A stretch of DNA of 64,000 nucleotides from Bartonella sp. HY328 (GTDB lineage Bacteria > Pseudomonadota > Alphaproteobacteria > Rhizobiales > Rhizobiaceae). Under the pieces are notes generated by a model. The model did no database searches, had not been told where the DNA came from, and saw only the letters and a program-made list of their open reading frames with translations. Made by a program: the position numbers and the translations under genes. Positions 24,619 to 32,865 of the stretch are shown piece after piece; position 1 is the first letter of the stretch; each line of letters begins with the position of its first letter. The stretch covers positions 2,162,501 through 2,226,500 of the forward strand of contig NZ_CP104883.1 of the NCBI RefSeq assembly GCF_025449335.1. Direction: 5' to 3'.

Positions 24619-25031
24619 ATGATGTGTATTTATTCAAAACCCTGTCCCCTTTTTTACGTTTCGCCATTTGCCGCTGTCTTGCCCTTTATCGGCATTTTGG
24701 CTTGGCATAGCCGTTCGATTTTTAAAGTTCGGGTGGCTAGGGGCGCAAATTGCCATAATGCAAGGCTTGCACCCCCAAAAAGGGTTTGGGAAATCAAAGG
24801 CTTATGACGCTAGGGGCGCAAGGGGCGATAAATTCCGCGTCACACATGAATAAAGATCATTGTTTTAAAAGTTTTATTTTTTTTCATGTAGTGGCGGTGA
24901 TTTTGCTGCCCTTGCGCCCCTTTCTACCCTGTTCTTATGTTTTTTCATTTAAAAACAATCGAATAGACAAATATAAAATTGGCAGCAAAATTTAAATCTG
25001 GGTAGCAACAGCAATTTAAGGGACGATAGAC
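24619..25031. other. Non-coding region with G-rich iterated repeats, candidate replication origin
   Basis: No convincing gene. The 13-bp GCTAGGGGCGCAA occurs as a direct repeat (24736-24748 and 24809-24821), and AGGGGCGCAAGGG (24812-24824) has a perfect inverted copy CCCTTGCGCCCCT (24909-24921). The region follows the helicase gene directly, a usual place for the origin of P4-like replicons. The interval between the inverted copies is AT-rich. Confidence 0.5.
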
Positions 25032-25823
25032 ATGAAAACGCTTAATTTACAAAAATTATTGCATTGGGCATTTGTTGATGAATTGGTAAAAGGCGGTGGT
25101 GAAGATGGCTTAAATAGCCCTCTATCAGCTTGGGGCGCGTTTGATGCTATTGCGCAGCTTGGCGTTAGGATTGATCGTGACCGCGCTGCTTGCGATTTAC
25201 CCATGCAGTTAGAGCAAGGTGAGCCACACCCCGATGCAGTGTTGGTGGCAGAGGCCGTGCGCGGCGTTGCTGGCATTGCCTATAAGATTGCACCTTTGGA
25301 CGAGTTGTTAAGCGATTGGCCAGAGGCTGAGCGTTGGCTTGCAACACCGTTTCATGAGGAAGTGGTTAAACGCTTGCAAAGCCGCACGCAAAAGCAAATT
25401 GCCCAATCGGTTATTGCGCACATTGTAACCCATGCGGTCTTATGCAAAACGCCATGCTTTAACGCTCCCGTGCCAAAGGTTGATTTTGTCAAACAAAACG
25501 GCAAGCCCTTATGGTTTATGAAGCAAATAGTGCTTAACGAGCTTGGCCGCGAGGTTGAATTGGAAATGGACGGTTATAATAAAAAATCTGGCCGCCCATT
25601 TGCCAGTGCATACCGCAAATATGTTTTATGCGATAATCCGCAAGGTGATATCATGGCACGCATTGAATATCAGTTTTGGGTAACGGCTTTAAACCACATT
25701 TTTTTAACATTAAACGGCACTATGCAAGATCACCGTTTAAGCCCGTTTTCGGTTAAATTAACGCCTTGGCTGCAAAAAAATTTAACTTATAAAAACAAAA
25801 TGATAGATGCTATTTCAGCATGA
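25032..25823 (+). CDS. Hypothetical phage protein
   Basis: A 263-aa protein of unknown function with AAGGGA before the ATG. Helical N-terminal part (LLHWAFVDELVKGGGEDGL) and a C-terminal part with aromatic residues (AYRKYVLCDNPQGDIMARIEYQFWVTALNHIF). Similar proteins sit between replication and packaging genes in rhizobial prophages, as far as I recall, but no role is known to me. It is the last gene before the late region, making a late regulator conceivable. Confidence 0.8.
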   Translation: MKTLNLQKLLHWAFVDELVKGGGEDGLNSPLSAWGAFDAIAQLGVRIDRDRAACDLPMQLEQGEPHPDAVLVAEAVRGVAGIAYKIAPLDELLSDWPEAERWLATPFHEEVVKRLQSRTQKQIAQSVIAHIVTHAVLCKTPCFNAPVPKVDFVKQNGKPLWFMKQIVLNELGREVELEMDGYNKKSGRPFASAYRKYVLCDNPQGDIMARIEYQFWVTALNHIFLTLNGTMQDHRLSPFSVKLTPWLQKNLTYKNKMIDAISA

Positions 25824-25838
25824 TTTTAAAAATAAATT

Positions 25839-25868
25839 TTGACATGCGGCAGTCACTTGACGTATAAA
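25839..25868 (+). promoter_or_regulatory. Strong promoter at the early/late boundary
   Basis: TTGACA (25839-25844), 18 bp, TATAAA (25863-25868). Predicted start near 25875, only about 17 bp before a terminator hairpin. It precedes the packaging and structural genes. Confidence 0.7.
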
Positions 25869-25891
25869 AGAAGAGTTAAAAAAGGTTTATT

Positions 25892-25921
25892 ACCCCGTGC
25901 AGCAATGTAGCGGGGTTTTTT
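25892..25921 (+). terminator. Terminator just inside the late transcript
   Basis: ACCCCG (25892-25897) and CGGGGT (25911-25916) form a stem followed by six Ts. With the promoter above, it would give a transcript of about 45 nt unless antiterminated. Confidence 0.8.
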
Positions 25922-25934
25922 ATTGGGTATTAGT

Positions 25935-26504
25935 ATGGCTGGTGTCTTATCCATTGGGTGGTCTAATGAAGATGCCATAAAGAAATTTGCTGGTGCAGTT
26001 CATGCGGTTGGTGACAAATTGCCAATAGCTGCAATGCGTGCCGTAAATCATACTGGGCAAAAAGCCAAGACAAAAGTTGTAAGGGCATTATCCCTGCAAA
26101 CGGGGCTAAAACGCAAAATAATTGTTAAAGCAGTTAAGCCCTATAAGGCTAACCCCACCCACATGATGTATGAAATGCACGCCAAGGGTGGCGATATTGC
26201 TTTAAAATATTTTGCGCCAAGAGAGACAAGAGCAGGTGTATCAGCCAATCCCTTTGGCAAACGACAAGTCTTTGCAGGTAAGTTTATTAAAGGTGGGCGT
26301 TTCCCTAATCGATCAAACCCTATTGCTGGCGGTCATGTCTTTGCTCGCCGAGGTAGCGAGCGATTGCCAATTGATAAGATCAAATCGGGCGTCATCATCC
26401 CAGATGAAATGATTAAGGGTGAAACGAAAGAAGCTTTTGAGAGTAGTGTGCGCCAAGAGCTCGCACCACGTCTCTACCATGAGCTCAAGCGCTTGATGCC
26501 ATAG
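25935..26504 (+). CDS. Minor tail protein Z-like (GPZ) protein
   Basis: A 189-aa protein whose N-terminal half (AAMRAVNHTGQKAKTKVVRALSLQTGLKRKII) matches the GPZ/minor tail protein Z family, including the R-x-V-N-x-T-x-x-x-A-x-T motif. In lambda-like phages Z lies between the head-tail connectors and the major tail gene; here it is first in the late operon, before the terminase. The ATG at 25935 is taken rather than an upstream TTG. Confidence 0.78.
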   Translation: MAGVLSIGWSNEDAIKKFAGAVHAVGDKLPIAAMRAVNHTGQKAKTKVVRALSLQTGLKRKIIVKAVKPYKANPTHMMYEMHAKGGDIALKYFAPRETRAGVSANPFGKRQVFAGKFIKGGRFPNRSNPIAGGHVFARRGSERLPIDKIKSGVIIPDEMIKGETKEAFESSVRQELAPRLYHELKRLMP

Positions 26505-26636
26505 GACTACTGGTCGCACAAGCATTGCATAAACACATGCCTGCTAAAATAAATTTTAGGTACCTTACGGAAAATATCTTTTTGGCTACGGGCGCGATGC
26601 TCCTGAAATTTCACTAGTAGATGGGTTTGAAAGCGG

Positions 26637-26675
26637 TGCACGGATGCACGAATAAAAACGTGCATTGCACGGATG
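26637..26675 (+). repeat. Short repeats upstream of the small terminase gene
   Basis: TGCACGGATG occurs directly at 26637-26646 and 26666-26675, and ATGCACG (26644-26650)/CGTGCAT (26659-26665) is a perfect 7-bp hairpin around an 8-nt loop. The second direct copy overlaps the start of the terminase gene. Candidate packaging (cos/pac) recognition site or autoregulatory operator. Confidence 0.45.
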
Positions 26676-27245
26676 GGTAAAATGGAAGAATGGCTTTCAA
26701 TTTCAGATGCCGCACGGCGCTTAACCGATGCTGGCGATAGTGTAACGCGCTCTAGCCTTTCTCGCTATTTAGACCAACATGCTGAGGCGTTAGCCACAAA
26801 AATTGACGGCAAGAAACGTTTAGTTGAATATGGCGAGCTTTTAAATCATCGCCGTGAGAATATTCGCATTATCGCGCAGCCTGCTGCAAAACAAGCCAAG
26901 CAATTAATGGGAACTCAAGCTGATGGCGCAGCGCGCAAAGTACAAGCAGAGGCCACTATTCGTGAATTGGACTTGGCAGAGCGGTTAAAACTTATAACGC
27001 GTACAACGGAGGTTGATCGTGCTGGCCGCGATGCCGTTGCCCTTATGCGATCAAGCTTTGAGCGCTTGCTAGAACCGCAGGCTGCTGATCTATCATTAAA
27101 ATATGGCTGGGATGAACGCTCCGTGCGGCTTGCGCTTAAATCCTTTGCAAATGCTGGCATTGATATTTTTAACACAATTATGCTTGAGCATTTAGATGCA
27201 TTACGGGGTGAAAGGAATGGAGATAGCCCAACAATTAAGCCCTAG
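26673..27245 (+). CDS. Terminase small subunit (Nu1-like)
   Basis: A 190-aa protein. N-terminal winged-HTH-like start (EWLSISDAARRLTDAGDSVTRSSLSRYLDQH) that would bind the packaging site, then a helical oligomerisation region (ARKVQAEATIRELDLAERLKLI) and a C-terminal tail for the large subunit. It precedes the large terminase gene with a 29-bp overlap. Start either ATG 26673 or 26682; the second has a GGG-rich leader. Confidence 0.82.
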   Translation: MGKMEEWLSISDAARRLTDAGDSVTRSSLSRYLDQHAEALATKIDGKKRLVEYGELLNHRRENIRIIAQPAAKQAKQLMGTQADGAARKVQAEATIRELDLAERLKLITRTTEVDRAGRDAVALMRSSFERLLEPQAADLSLKYGWDERSVRLALKSFANAGIDIFNTIMLEHLDALRGERNGDSPTIKP

Positions 27246-29331
27246 CTTGTTTTTAAATGATTTGTATTTGCGTAATGGCAGGGAAGTTTTATTTTCTGCC
27301 CTTGAAGCTGCAAGCCGAAAGGTTGAAGACCTATCCATATCGGAATATTCTGACCGCTATCGCATGGTGAGTGCTGAATCTGGCTCGCCGTGGCCGGGTA
27401 AATTTAAAACAGCACGTGTGCCTTATTTGCGCGAGCCACAAGATTGCTTGCATCCAGACCACCCTGCACGGCGCGTAACCGCTCGAATGGCTGCGCAGCT
27501 TGGCAAATCAACGGTGATTGAAAACTGGTTTTGCTATATTGTTGACAGAGCCCCCGGCTCAATGATGATTGTTTTGCCAACATTGGATGAAAGCACCAAG
27601 TTTAACCGTGTTAAATTGGGGCCGACCATTGATGCAACACCGCAAATTGCCCATAAGGTGTTGCCAGTTAATAGCCGCGATGAGCAAGGCTCAACAACAG
27701 CGTTTAAACGCTATGCTGGTGGCTTTTGCCAAATCGTCAATGCGGGTTCTTCCAAGGGCTTGCAGATGGTGTCTATTAAATATTTAGCGATGGACGAGGT
27801 TACCGGCTATCCTTTAGATGTTGATGGACGTGGTAGCCCACGCGATCAAGCAAGAGCGCGCCAAAAGATGTACGGCGATATGGCAAAGGAATGGGAAGGT
27901 TCAACACCCGGCATTGTTGGCGAGTGTGCCATTTCTGATGATTTTGAAAAAGGCGACCAACGCTTTTACTATGTGCCTTGTCCGCATTGCCAATGCTATC
28001 AAGCCTTAGAATTTGACCAATTGCAAGCGCCAGATGATAAAACACCGGCGCATTTTCTATGCAGCAACTGCAATGAGAAGATATTGGATGGACATAAGGG
28101 TGACCTCTTGGCCAATGGCCGTTGGATAGCAAGTCGCGTTACTGAAGGGCAAAAGCCAATACCACGCCTTATCACAGCGAAAGATATTGAAAAATATAGC
28201 TGCCCACCGTGTGAAGGGCGCTGCAGACGCTGGCAACCAAGCTATCACCTTTGGGCAGCCTATGCACCGCGTGAAAAATTTAACGATATTTGGGCAAGAT
28301 GGGAAGCAGCTCAAGAAAACACGCAAAAAATGCGGGTGTTTTACCAACAGGACTTAGCCCTGCCTTATGATCCTGGTGGTGCGGCTGTTGAGTGGGAAAA
28401 GATTGTTGAAGCTGCACAGCGCAGTGATATTCCCTCTCGCGTCATACCTTTAAATGCAGGACTGCTTGTGTCAGCTGCCGATATTCAAGGCTATGGCATT
28501 AAATGGGCAGTTTATGCGATTGGCCCGCGTGGGCAAAGATGGCTGATTGATCGCGAGGTATTTGAAGGGTCACCGGAGCAATCCGATGATCCGTGGATAG
28601 AATTAAGTGACGCACAAGCTCGTCAATACCCTACGGCGGGCGGTTTGATGAAAGGCATAGATTTATCGGGCATTGACTCAGGCTTTGCGACTGACCGCGT
28701 TTATCGTTATTGCGCAAGCCGTGCCAATGTTTATGCCCTAGATGGACGCGCTCCCAAAGGTCTGCCTTGGCTTGGCACACCAGTGAAACGTGATGTGAGA
28801 GATCATAATCGGCGGCTCATTGCTAAAGTTCAGCTTTATCCCGTTGGCAATTATGATGTTAAAACGGAAGTTGTCGCATCGCTTGCCAATTTTATGCAAG
28901 GGCAGGATAGCAAGGGTTCATGGCCACGCAATGTGCTGCATTTGCCGCCAGACCTATGTGATGAAGGCTTTGCGCAGGAAATTACCGCCGAGCGTTTGGT
29001 GGATCCTGATGAAGAAGCCCGCGCATCGGTCAATCGCCGCTCACGTAAATTGATAAGTTCACGAGCGCCGAGAGAATGGAAAAAGGTCGTCGGGCGCAAA
29101 AATGACTGGTTTGACACGACTGTTTACGGCTTTGCCCTTGGTTGGCATTTGGAACATAAATTGCGCCTTACGCAAGAACGCTGGGCAGATTTGCTATTGC
29201 AAGTGCATGGCCAGCCTGCAGAGCCTGATTTATTCAATAAACCGATTGATGGGCCATTTGCCAAACAAGGTATGAAGAAAAAGAAACAACGCAGTTCTTG
29301 GGCTGAAAAATCTGCAGCTTTAAACAAATAG
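27217..29331 (+). CDS. Terminase large subunit, GpA family
   Basis: A 704-aa packaging ATPase/nuclease. Walker A-like segment MAAQLGKST (about residues 90-98), Walker B LAMDEVTGYP, a zinc-binding pair CPHC...CSNC (about 257-290), and a C-terminal nuclease region with acidic residues (VSAADIQGYGIKWAVY, IDSGFATD). It resembles lambda GpA. The ATG at 27217 has GGGGTG 6 nt upstream; an earlier in-frame ATG lies deep in the small subunit gene. Next gene begins 12 bp later. Confidence 0.93.
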   Translation: MEIAQQLSPSLFLNDLYLRNGREVLFSALEAASRKVEDLSISEYSDRYRMVSAESGSPWPGKFKTARVPYLREPQDCLHPDHPARRVTARMAAQLGKSTVIENWFCYIVDRAPGSMMIVLPTLDESTKFNRVKLGPTIDATPQIAHKVLPVNSRDEQGSTTAFKRYAGGFCQIVNAGSSKGLQMVSIKYLAMDEVTGYPLDVDGRGSPRDQARARQKMYGDMAKEWEGSTPGIVGECAISDDFEKGDQRFYYVPCPHCQCYQALEFDQLQAPDDKTPAHFLCSNCNEKILDGHKGDLLANGRWIASRVTEGQKPIPRLITAKDIEKYSCPPCEGRCRRWQPSYHLWAAYAPREKFNDIWARWEAAQENTQKMRVFYQQDLALPYDPGGAAVEWEKIVEAAQRSDIPSRVIPLNAGLLVSAADIQGYGIKWAVYAIGPRGQRWLIDREVFEGSPEQSDDPWIELSDAQARQYPTAGGLMKGIDLSGIDSGFATDRVYRYCASRANVYALDGRAPKGLPWLGTPVKRDVRDHNRRLIAKVQLYPVGNYDVKTEVVASLANFMQGQDSKGSWPRNVLHLPPDLCDEGFAQEITAERLVDPDEEARASVNRRSRKLISSRAPREWKKVVGRKNDWFDTTVYGFALGWHLEHKLRLTQERWADLLLQVHGQPAEPDLFNKPIDGPFAKQGMKKKKQRSSWAEKSAALNK

Positions 29332-29343
29332 TTAGTGGGTAAA

Positions 29344-30924
29344 ATGCAACAAGAAAAGCCAAGAATCCGCGTTAAAGCAGGCTCACAAAAGCTTGACTTA
29401 GAAAAAAGAAACACGCCAAAAGCTGGCTATTTGCGCGGTGAACCCGGCTTTGCCCAGTCAATTGGTTTATTTAAAGGCACACCCGCCTTGCGTGATCGCG
29501 CTGATGATATTTCAGTTGCTTGGTATGCAGCCAATGCACGCGCTAATGATGCGACAATGAATAGCGGCTGGATTGCTGGTGTTGTTGAACAAATCGTTAC
29601 ATCAATGATTGGTTCTGGCTTGCGCTTAAATGCTAAGCCAGACCTTACATTTTTAAAATGGAACGAAAAAGAAGCGTCCGACTGGGCAAGACTTGTTGAA
29701 ACCAGATGGGAAATATGGGCTTCGCAACCCTATGAATGTGACCTTGCTGGCCGCTATACCATGGCGCAGTTGGAAGCTGCCGCTATCAGGCAGTGGATCG
29801 CCACGGGTGAAATATTAGCGCAGGTCAAGGAAGTAAACCGTGAAGGCGCGCAAAGCCTCACCAAAGTACGACTTATGCCAAGCCATTGGCTATCGCAAAA
29901 AAATAATGCCAGTCAAGACTTACAAGATGGTGTTTACACTGACAAAGACGGCCTGCCCATTGCCTATGCATTTAAGATAAAAGATGGTTATGGCAATGAG
30001 CGTGAGGAACGTCGTGAAGCGCGTGATCAATATGGCCGCCCGCGCATTATCCATATTTTTGATGGTTCTGCAGGGCAGTTACGCGGTATTACACCATTGG
30101 CGCCAGCCTTAAAGATTGTCCGCCAATATGACCAATTGGCTGATGCTACCTTAACAGCTGCCATGATCCATGCAATTTTTGCCGCAACAATTGAAAGTGA
30201 TTATCCCACCAATGAAGTCATGCAGGCACTGCAAGGCGAAAGTGAAATTATAGAGGGCGGCGAAGATGCTTTAGACGTGTTGCTTGATAAAAAAATGGCG
30301 TGGTATCAAAATGTTAATATTGACCTAGGCCGCCACGGCAAGATTGCTCATCTTTTAACTGGTGAAAAATTAAAGCTGCATGCAAGTGAACATCCGAACT
30401 CAACCTATGAAGCTTTTTCAAATTTTTTATTGCGTGAAGTTGCAGCTTGCCTTGGTGTTATGCCGTCCGATTTAACCGGTGACTTTCGTGGTGACACCTA
30501 TTCATCGGTGCGCATGGGTATCGCCAAAAAATGGCCGTTAATGGAATATCGCCGCCGCCATTTACCAGGGCGTTTTGCACAAACGGTTTATAGCGCATGG
30601 CTAGAGGAAGAAATTGACGCAGGGCGCATACCATTGCCGGGCGGCATTGATACATTTGTTAAAAACCGCACCGCTTTAACACGCAGCGATTGGCGCGGCC
30701 CACCAAAGCCGCAAGCAGATGATTATAAGGCCGCCCGTGCCCATGAGACTTGGTACAAAATGGGCGTTATCAGCCAAGAAATGATTTGTAATGATCTTGG
30801 GGTGGACCATGAAGATGTGCATGAGCAACTGGCACGCGAAAAAGCAAGCCGTATCAATAAGGGCTTAAGTGAGCCTTTAGCAGAAAACACAGCGCCAAGC
30901 TTAGCTGACGAAATAGAGGATTAA
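29344..30924 (+). CDS. Portal protein, lambda family
   Basis: A 526-aa portal that forms the dodecameric gate of the capsid. Typical segments are ARDNDATMNSGWIAGVVEQIV-like (here ARANDATMNSGWIAG), WIATGEILAQVKEV, and RGITPLAPALKIVRQYDQLADATL. The C-terminal part includes DLTGDFRGDTYSSVRMG. It sits between the large terminase and gpW; in lambda gpW precedes the portal, so the two are swapped here. Confidence 0.93.
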   Translation: MQQEKPRIRVKAGSQKLDLEKRNTPKAGYLRGEPGFAQSIGLFKGTPALRDRADDISVAWYAANARANDATMNSGWIAGVVEQIVTSMIGSGLRLNAKPDLTFLKWNEKEASDWARLVETRWEIWASQPYECDLAGRYTMAQLEAAAIRQWIATGEILAQVKEVNREGAQSLTKVRLMPSHWLSQKNNASQDLQDGVYTDKDGLPIAYAFKIKDGYGNEREERREARDQYGRPRIIHIFDGSAGQLRGITPLAPALKIVRQYDQLADATLTAAMIHAIFAATIESDYPTNEVMQALQGESEIIEGGEDALDVLLDKKMAWYQNVNIDLGRHGKIAHLLTGEKLKLHASEHPNSTYEAFSNFLLREVAACLGVMPSDLTGDFRGDTYSSVRMGIAKKWPLMEYRRRHLPGRFAQTVYSAWLEEEIDAGRIPLPGGIDTFVKNRTALTRSDWRGPPKPQADDYKAARAHETWYKMGVISQEMICNDLGVDHEDVHEQLAREKASRINKGLSEPLAENTAPSLADEIED

Positions 30925-30927
30925 AAT

Positions 30928-31182
30928 ATGGCATCACTTTTTGATGGCATTGATATGTCTGACCCCTGCGCAGTTTGGCCAAAAATGCAAAATGCGCTTG
31001 ACCGCTTACTGGTTGGTGAAAAAGTCGTACGCAGCCGCTTTGGTGAAGATGAAGTTCAATTTACAGCGATTAATATCGCTTCCCTCAAAGCACGGATCGC
31101 TGAGCTAAAAGCAGAGTGCATGGCAAAGCAAACACGCCGCCCACGTCGTCATGCCATTAGCACCGGTTGGCGCTCTTATTAG
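30928..31182 (+). CDS. Head-tail joining protein gpW
   Basis: An 84-aa protein. LLVGEKVVRSRFGEDEVQFTAINIASLKARIAELKAEC matches lambda gpW (a two-helix, one-hairpin fold), followed by a basic tail (KQTRRPRRHA). It closes the portal after packaging and joins the tail. It has a 15-residue N-terminal addition relative to lambda gpW and lies 3 bp after the portal gene. Confidence 0.85.
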   Translation: MASLFDGIDMSDPCAVWPKMQNALDRLLVGEKVVRSRFGEDEVQFTAINIASLKARIAELKAECMAKQTRRPRRHAISTGWRSY

Positions 31183-31191
31183 GATTGTTTG

Positions 31192-32511
31192 ATGACACAA
31201 TTTTTGCATATTGCTGAGCGCATTTTAAATCGACCGCTCTTACTTACACCAGATAAAGCGCAAGTTATTTTATCAGTAATAACAAATCGATCAGGCCTAC
31301 CTGTAGCAAGCAGATTTGAAGGAGAGCCAATTGCGCGTGACGAGGAAGGGCGCGTCATTGGTAAACCCTATAGCATTACGCAAAACAATATAGCTATTAT
31401 TTCCATTTTAGGCTCACTGGTTAATCGCGGTGCATGGATTGGTGCTCAATCTGGACTTATTTCTTATGAAGGATTAGCGCACCAAATTAAAACCGCTATG
31501 AATGATGACAAGGTGCAATCTGTTGTGCTTGATATTCAATCGCCCGGTGGTGAAGCAGTCGGCTGTTTTGAGCTTGCCGCGCAAATAAGATTATTGGCGG
31601 CAAAAAAGAAAGTTATTGCTGTGGTGAACGCAATGGCGTGTTCTGCCGCATACGCACTTGCCTCGGCAGCAACTGAAATTGTTACAACTGAAACGGGTAT
31701 CTGTGGCTCAATTGGTGTTGTGTTACTCCATACCGATTTTAGCCGCCAGCTTGATTTAAACGGCATAACGCCAACAATTATTCATGCTGGTGCTCATAAG
31801 GCAGATGGTAATTCGCTAGAGCCGTTAACTGATACGGTAAAAACTGATCTGCAAGCTGAAGTTAATATGCTTTATGGGCTGTTTTTGAAATGTGTAGCCA
31901 AAGGCCGTGGCAGTCGCCTTACCATTGCGGCAGCTAAAAGAACTGAAGCGCGCACCTTTATTGGCGAAGCCGCTGTTGAAGCTGGCCTTGCTGATCGCCT
32001 TGGCACGTTTGATAGCGTTATCGATGAATTGTCACGCGCAAAAGCATTAGTCCCAGCCAAAACCAAACAAATCCGAACAGGGAGTAAATTAATGGACGAC
32101 CAAAACAACGCTGCGCTGAGCGGCGAGGTGCCGCAAGCTGATAATCAAATGTCGCTTGAGGCGCATAATCAAGCGCTCGCAAAAGCTCGTCAAGAAGGCG
32201 AAGCAATGGGCGAGAAAAAAGCCATGAGCCGCATTGAAGCAATTACCTCAGCCGATGGCATTAAAGGCAATGCAAAGCGTCTTGTTGCGGCCCTTGAGCT
32301 TGCTTGCCAATCACCAACCATGGAAGCAAGCTCGGTCGTCAATTTTGTCGCAAGCAATATTGGCTCGGAACCATCATCTGCATCACTGGCTAATCGCCTT
32401 GCGGCTGATAGCAGCGCGAATGATAAAATATTCAATGCTGTAGCGTCACCTGACACTTCTGCGCCACTCACTGCGATTGCACAGCAAATAAATGGAGGCA
32501 AACATGCCTGA
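31192..32511 (+). CDS. S49-type capsid maturation protease with C-terminal scaffold region
   Basis: A 439-aa protein of the lambda gpC type. The peptidase has the nucleophile Ser in ACSAAYALASAA and a later Lys in AGAHKADGNSLEPL (Ser-Lys dyad of signal peptide peptidase A). The last 139 residues form the scaffold, which also has an internal start (32092). It cleaves scaffold and portal during maturation. The ATG at 31192 is used. The end overlaps gpD by 8 bp. Confidence 0.9.
   Translation: MTQFLHIAERILNRPLLLTPDKAQVILSVITNRSGLPVASRFEGEPIARDEEGRVIGKPYSITQNNIAIISILGSLVNRGAWIGAQSGLISYEGLAHQIKTAMNDDKVQSVVLDIQSPGGEAVGCFELAAQIRLLAAKKKVIAVVNAMACSAAYALASAATEIVTTETGICGSIGVVLLHTDFSRQLDLNGITPTIIHAGAHKADGNSLEPLTDTVKTDLQAEVNMLYGLFLKCVAKGRGSRLTIAAAKRTEARTFIGEAAVEAGLADRLGTFDSVIDELSRAKALVPAKTKQIRTGSKLMDDQNNAALSGEVPQADNQMSLEAHNQALAKARQEGEAMGEKKAMSRIEAITSADGIKGNAKRLVAALELACQSPTMEASSVVNFVASNIGSEPSSASLANRLAADSSANDKIFNAVASPDTSAPLTAIAQQINGGKHA
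32092..32511 (+). CDS. Nested capsid scaffold (Nu3-like) from an internal start
   Basis: Within the protease gene, in the same frame, an ATG at 32092 has a strong internal ribosome-binding site GGGAG (32080-32084) 7 nt upstream. The 139-aa product (MDDQNNAALSGEVPQ...) is helical, charged and rich in Gln, Glu and Ala, as Nu3 scaffolds are. It would guide assembly of the major capsid protein and then be degraded. Confidence 0.7.
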   Translation: MDDQNNAALSGEVPQADNQMSLEAHNQALAKARQEGEAMGEKKAMSRIEAITSADGIKGNAKRLVAALELACQSPTMEASSVVNFVASNIGSEPSSASLANRLAADSSANDKIFNAVASPDTSAPLTAIAQQINGGKHA

Positions 32512-32854
32512 TGCAAATATTAAAGTTGCAAGTTTTAAGCCTGATAATTTGATTGAAGGCAATGAGCAAACCCAGCCTATTACCTTAGCTGTGGGTGAAT
32601 ATAAACGCGGTGAAGTTTTGGGCCGCGTTGGCAATATTTATGGCAAGCTATCAACTGCAAATAGTGTTGCCGCAGCGATCATGCCCTTCACGGTCAATGT
32701 CACCGCGCAGACTACCATGGCGGTCTATGTTGGCGGCTCATTTAATCAAGCCGCCCTCTTTTTGGACGGCAAAGAACTTGAAGATGTCAAGACGGCTTTG
32801 CGCGATTGCGGCATTTTCATTCGTCAATGGGGCGCTGCCCCTGATATTGCTTAA
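32504..32854 (+). CDS. Head decoration protein gpD
   Basis: A 116-aa lambda gpD-type trimeric capsid stabiliser: VASFKPDNLIEGNEQTQPITLAVG, then YKRGEVLGRV, and DGKELEDVKTALRDCGIFIRQ. It has GGAGG before the ATG at 32504; a start 4 codons upstream is rejected. Confidence 0.88.
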   Translation: MPDANIKVASFKPDNLIEGNEQTQPITLAVGEYKRGEVLGRVGNIYGKLSTANSVAAAIMPFTVNVTAQTTMAVYVGGSFNQAALFLDGKELEDVKTALRDCGIFIRQWGAAPDIA

Positions 32855-32865
32855 GGAGCACATAT

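Noticed and set aside
24619..24807. 62-aa plus-strand frame after the helicase gene
   Set aside because: Encoded by the G-rich repeat region; the translation is low-information and probably a by-product of the repeats.
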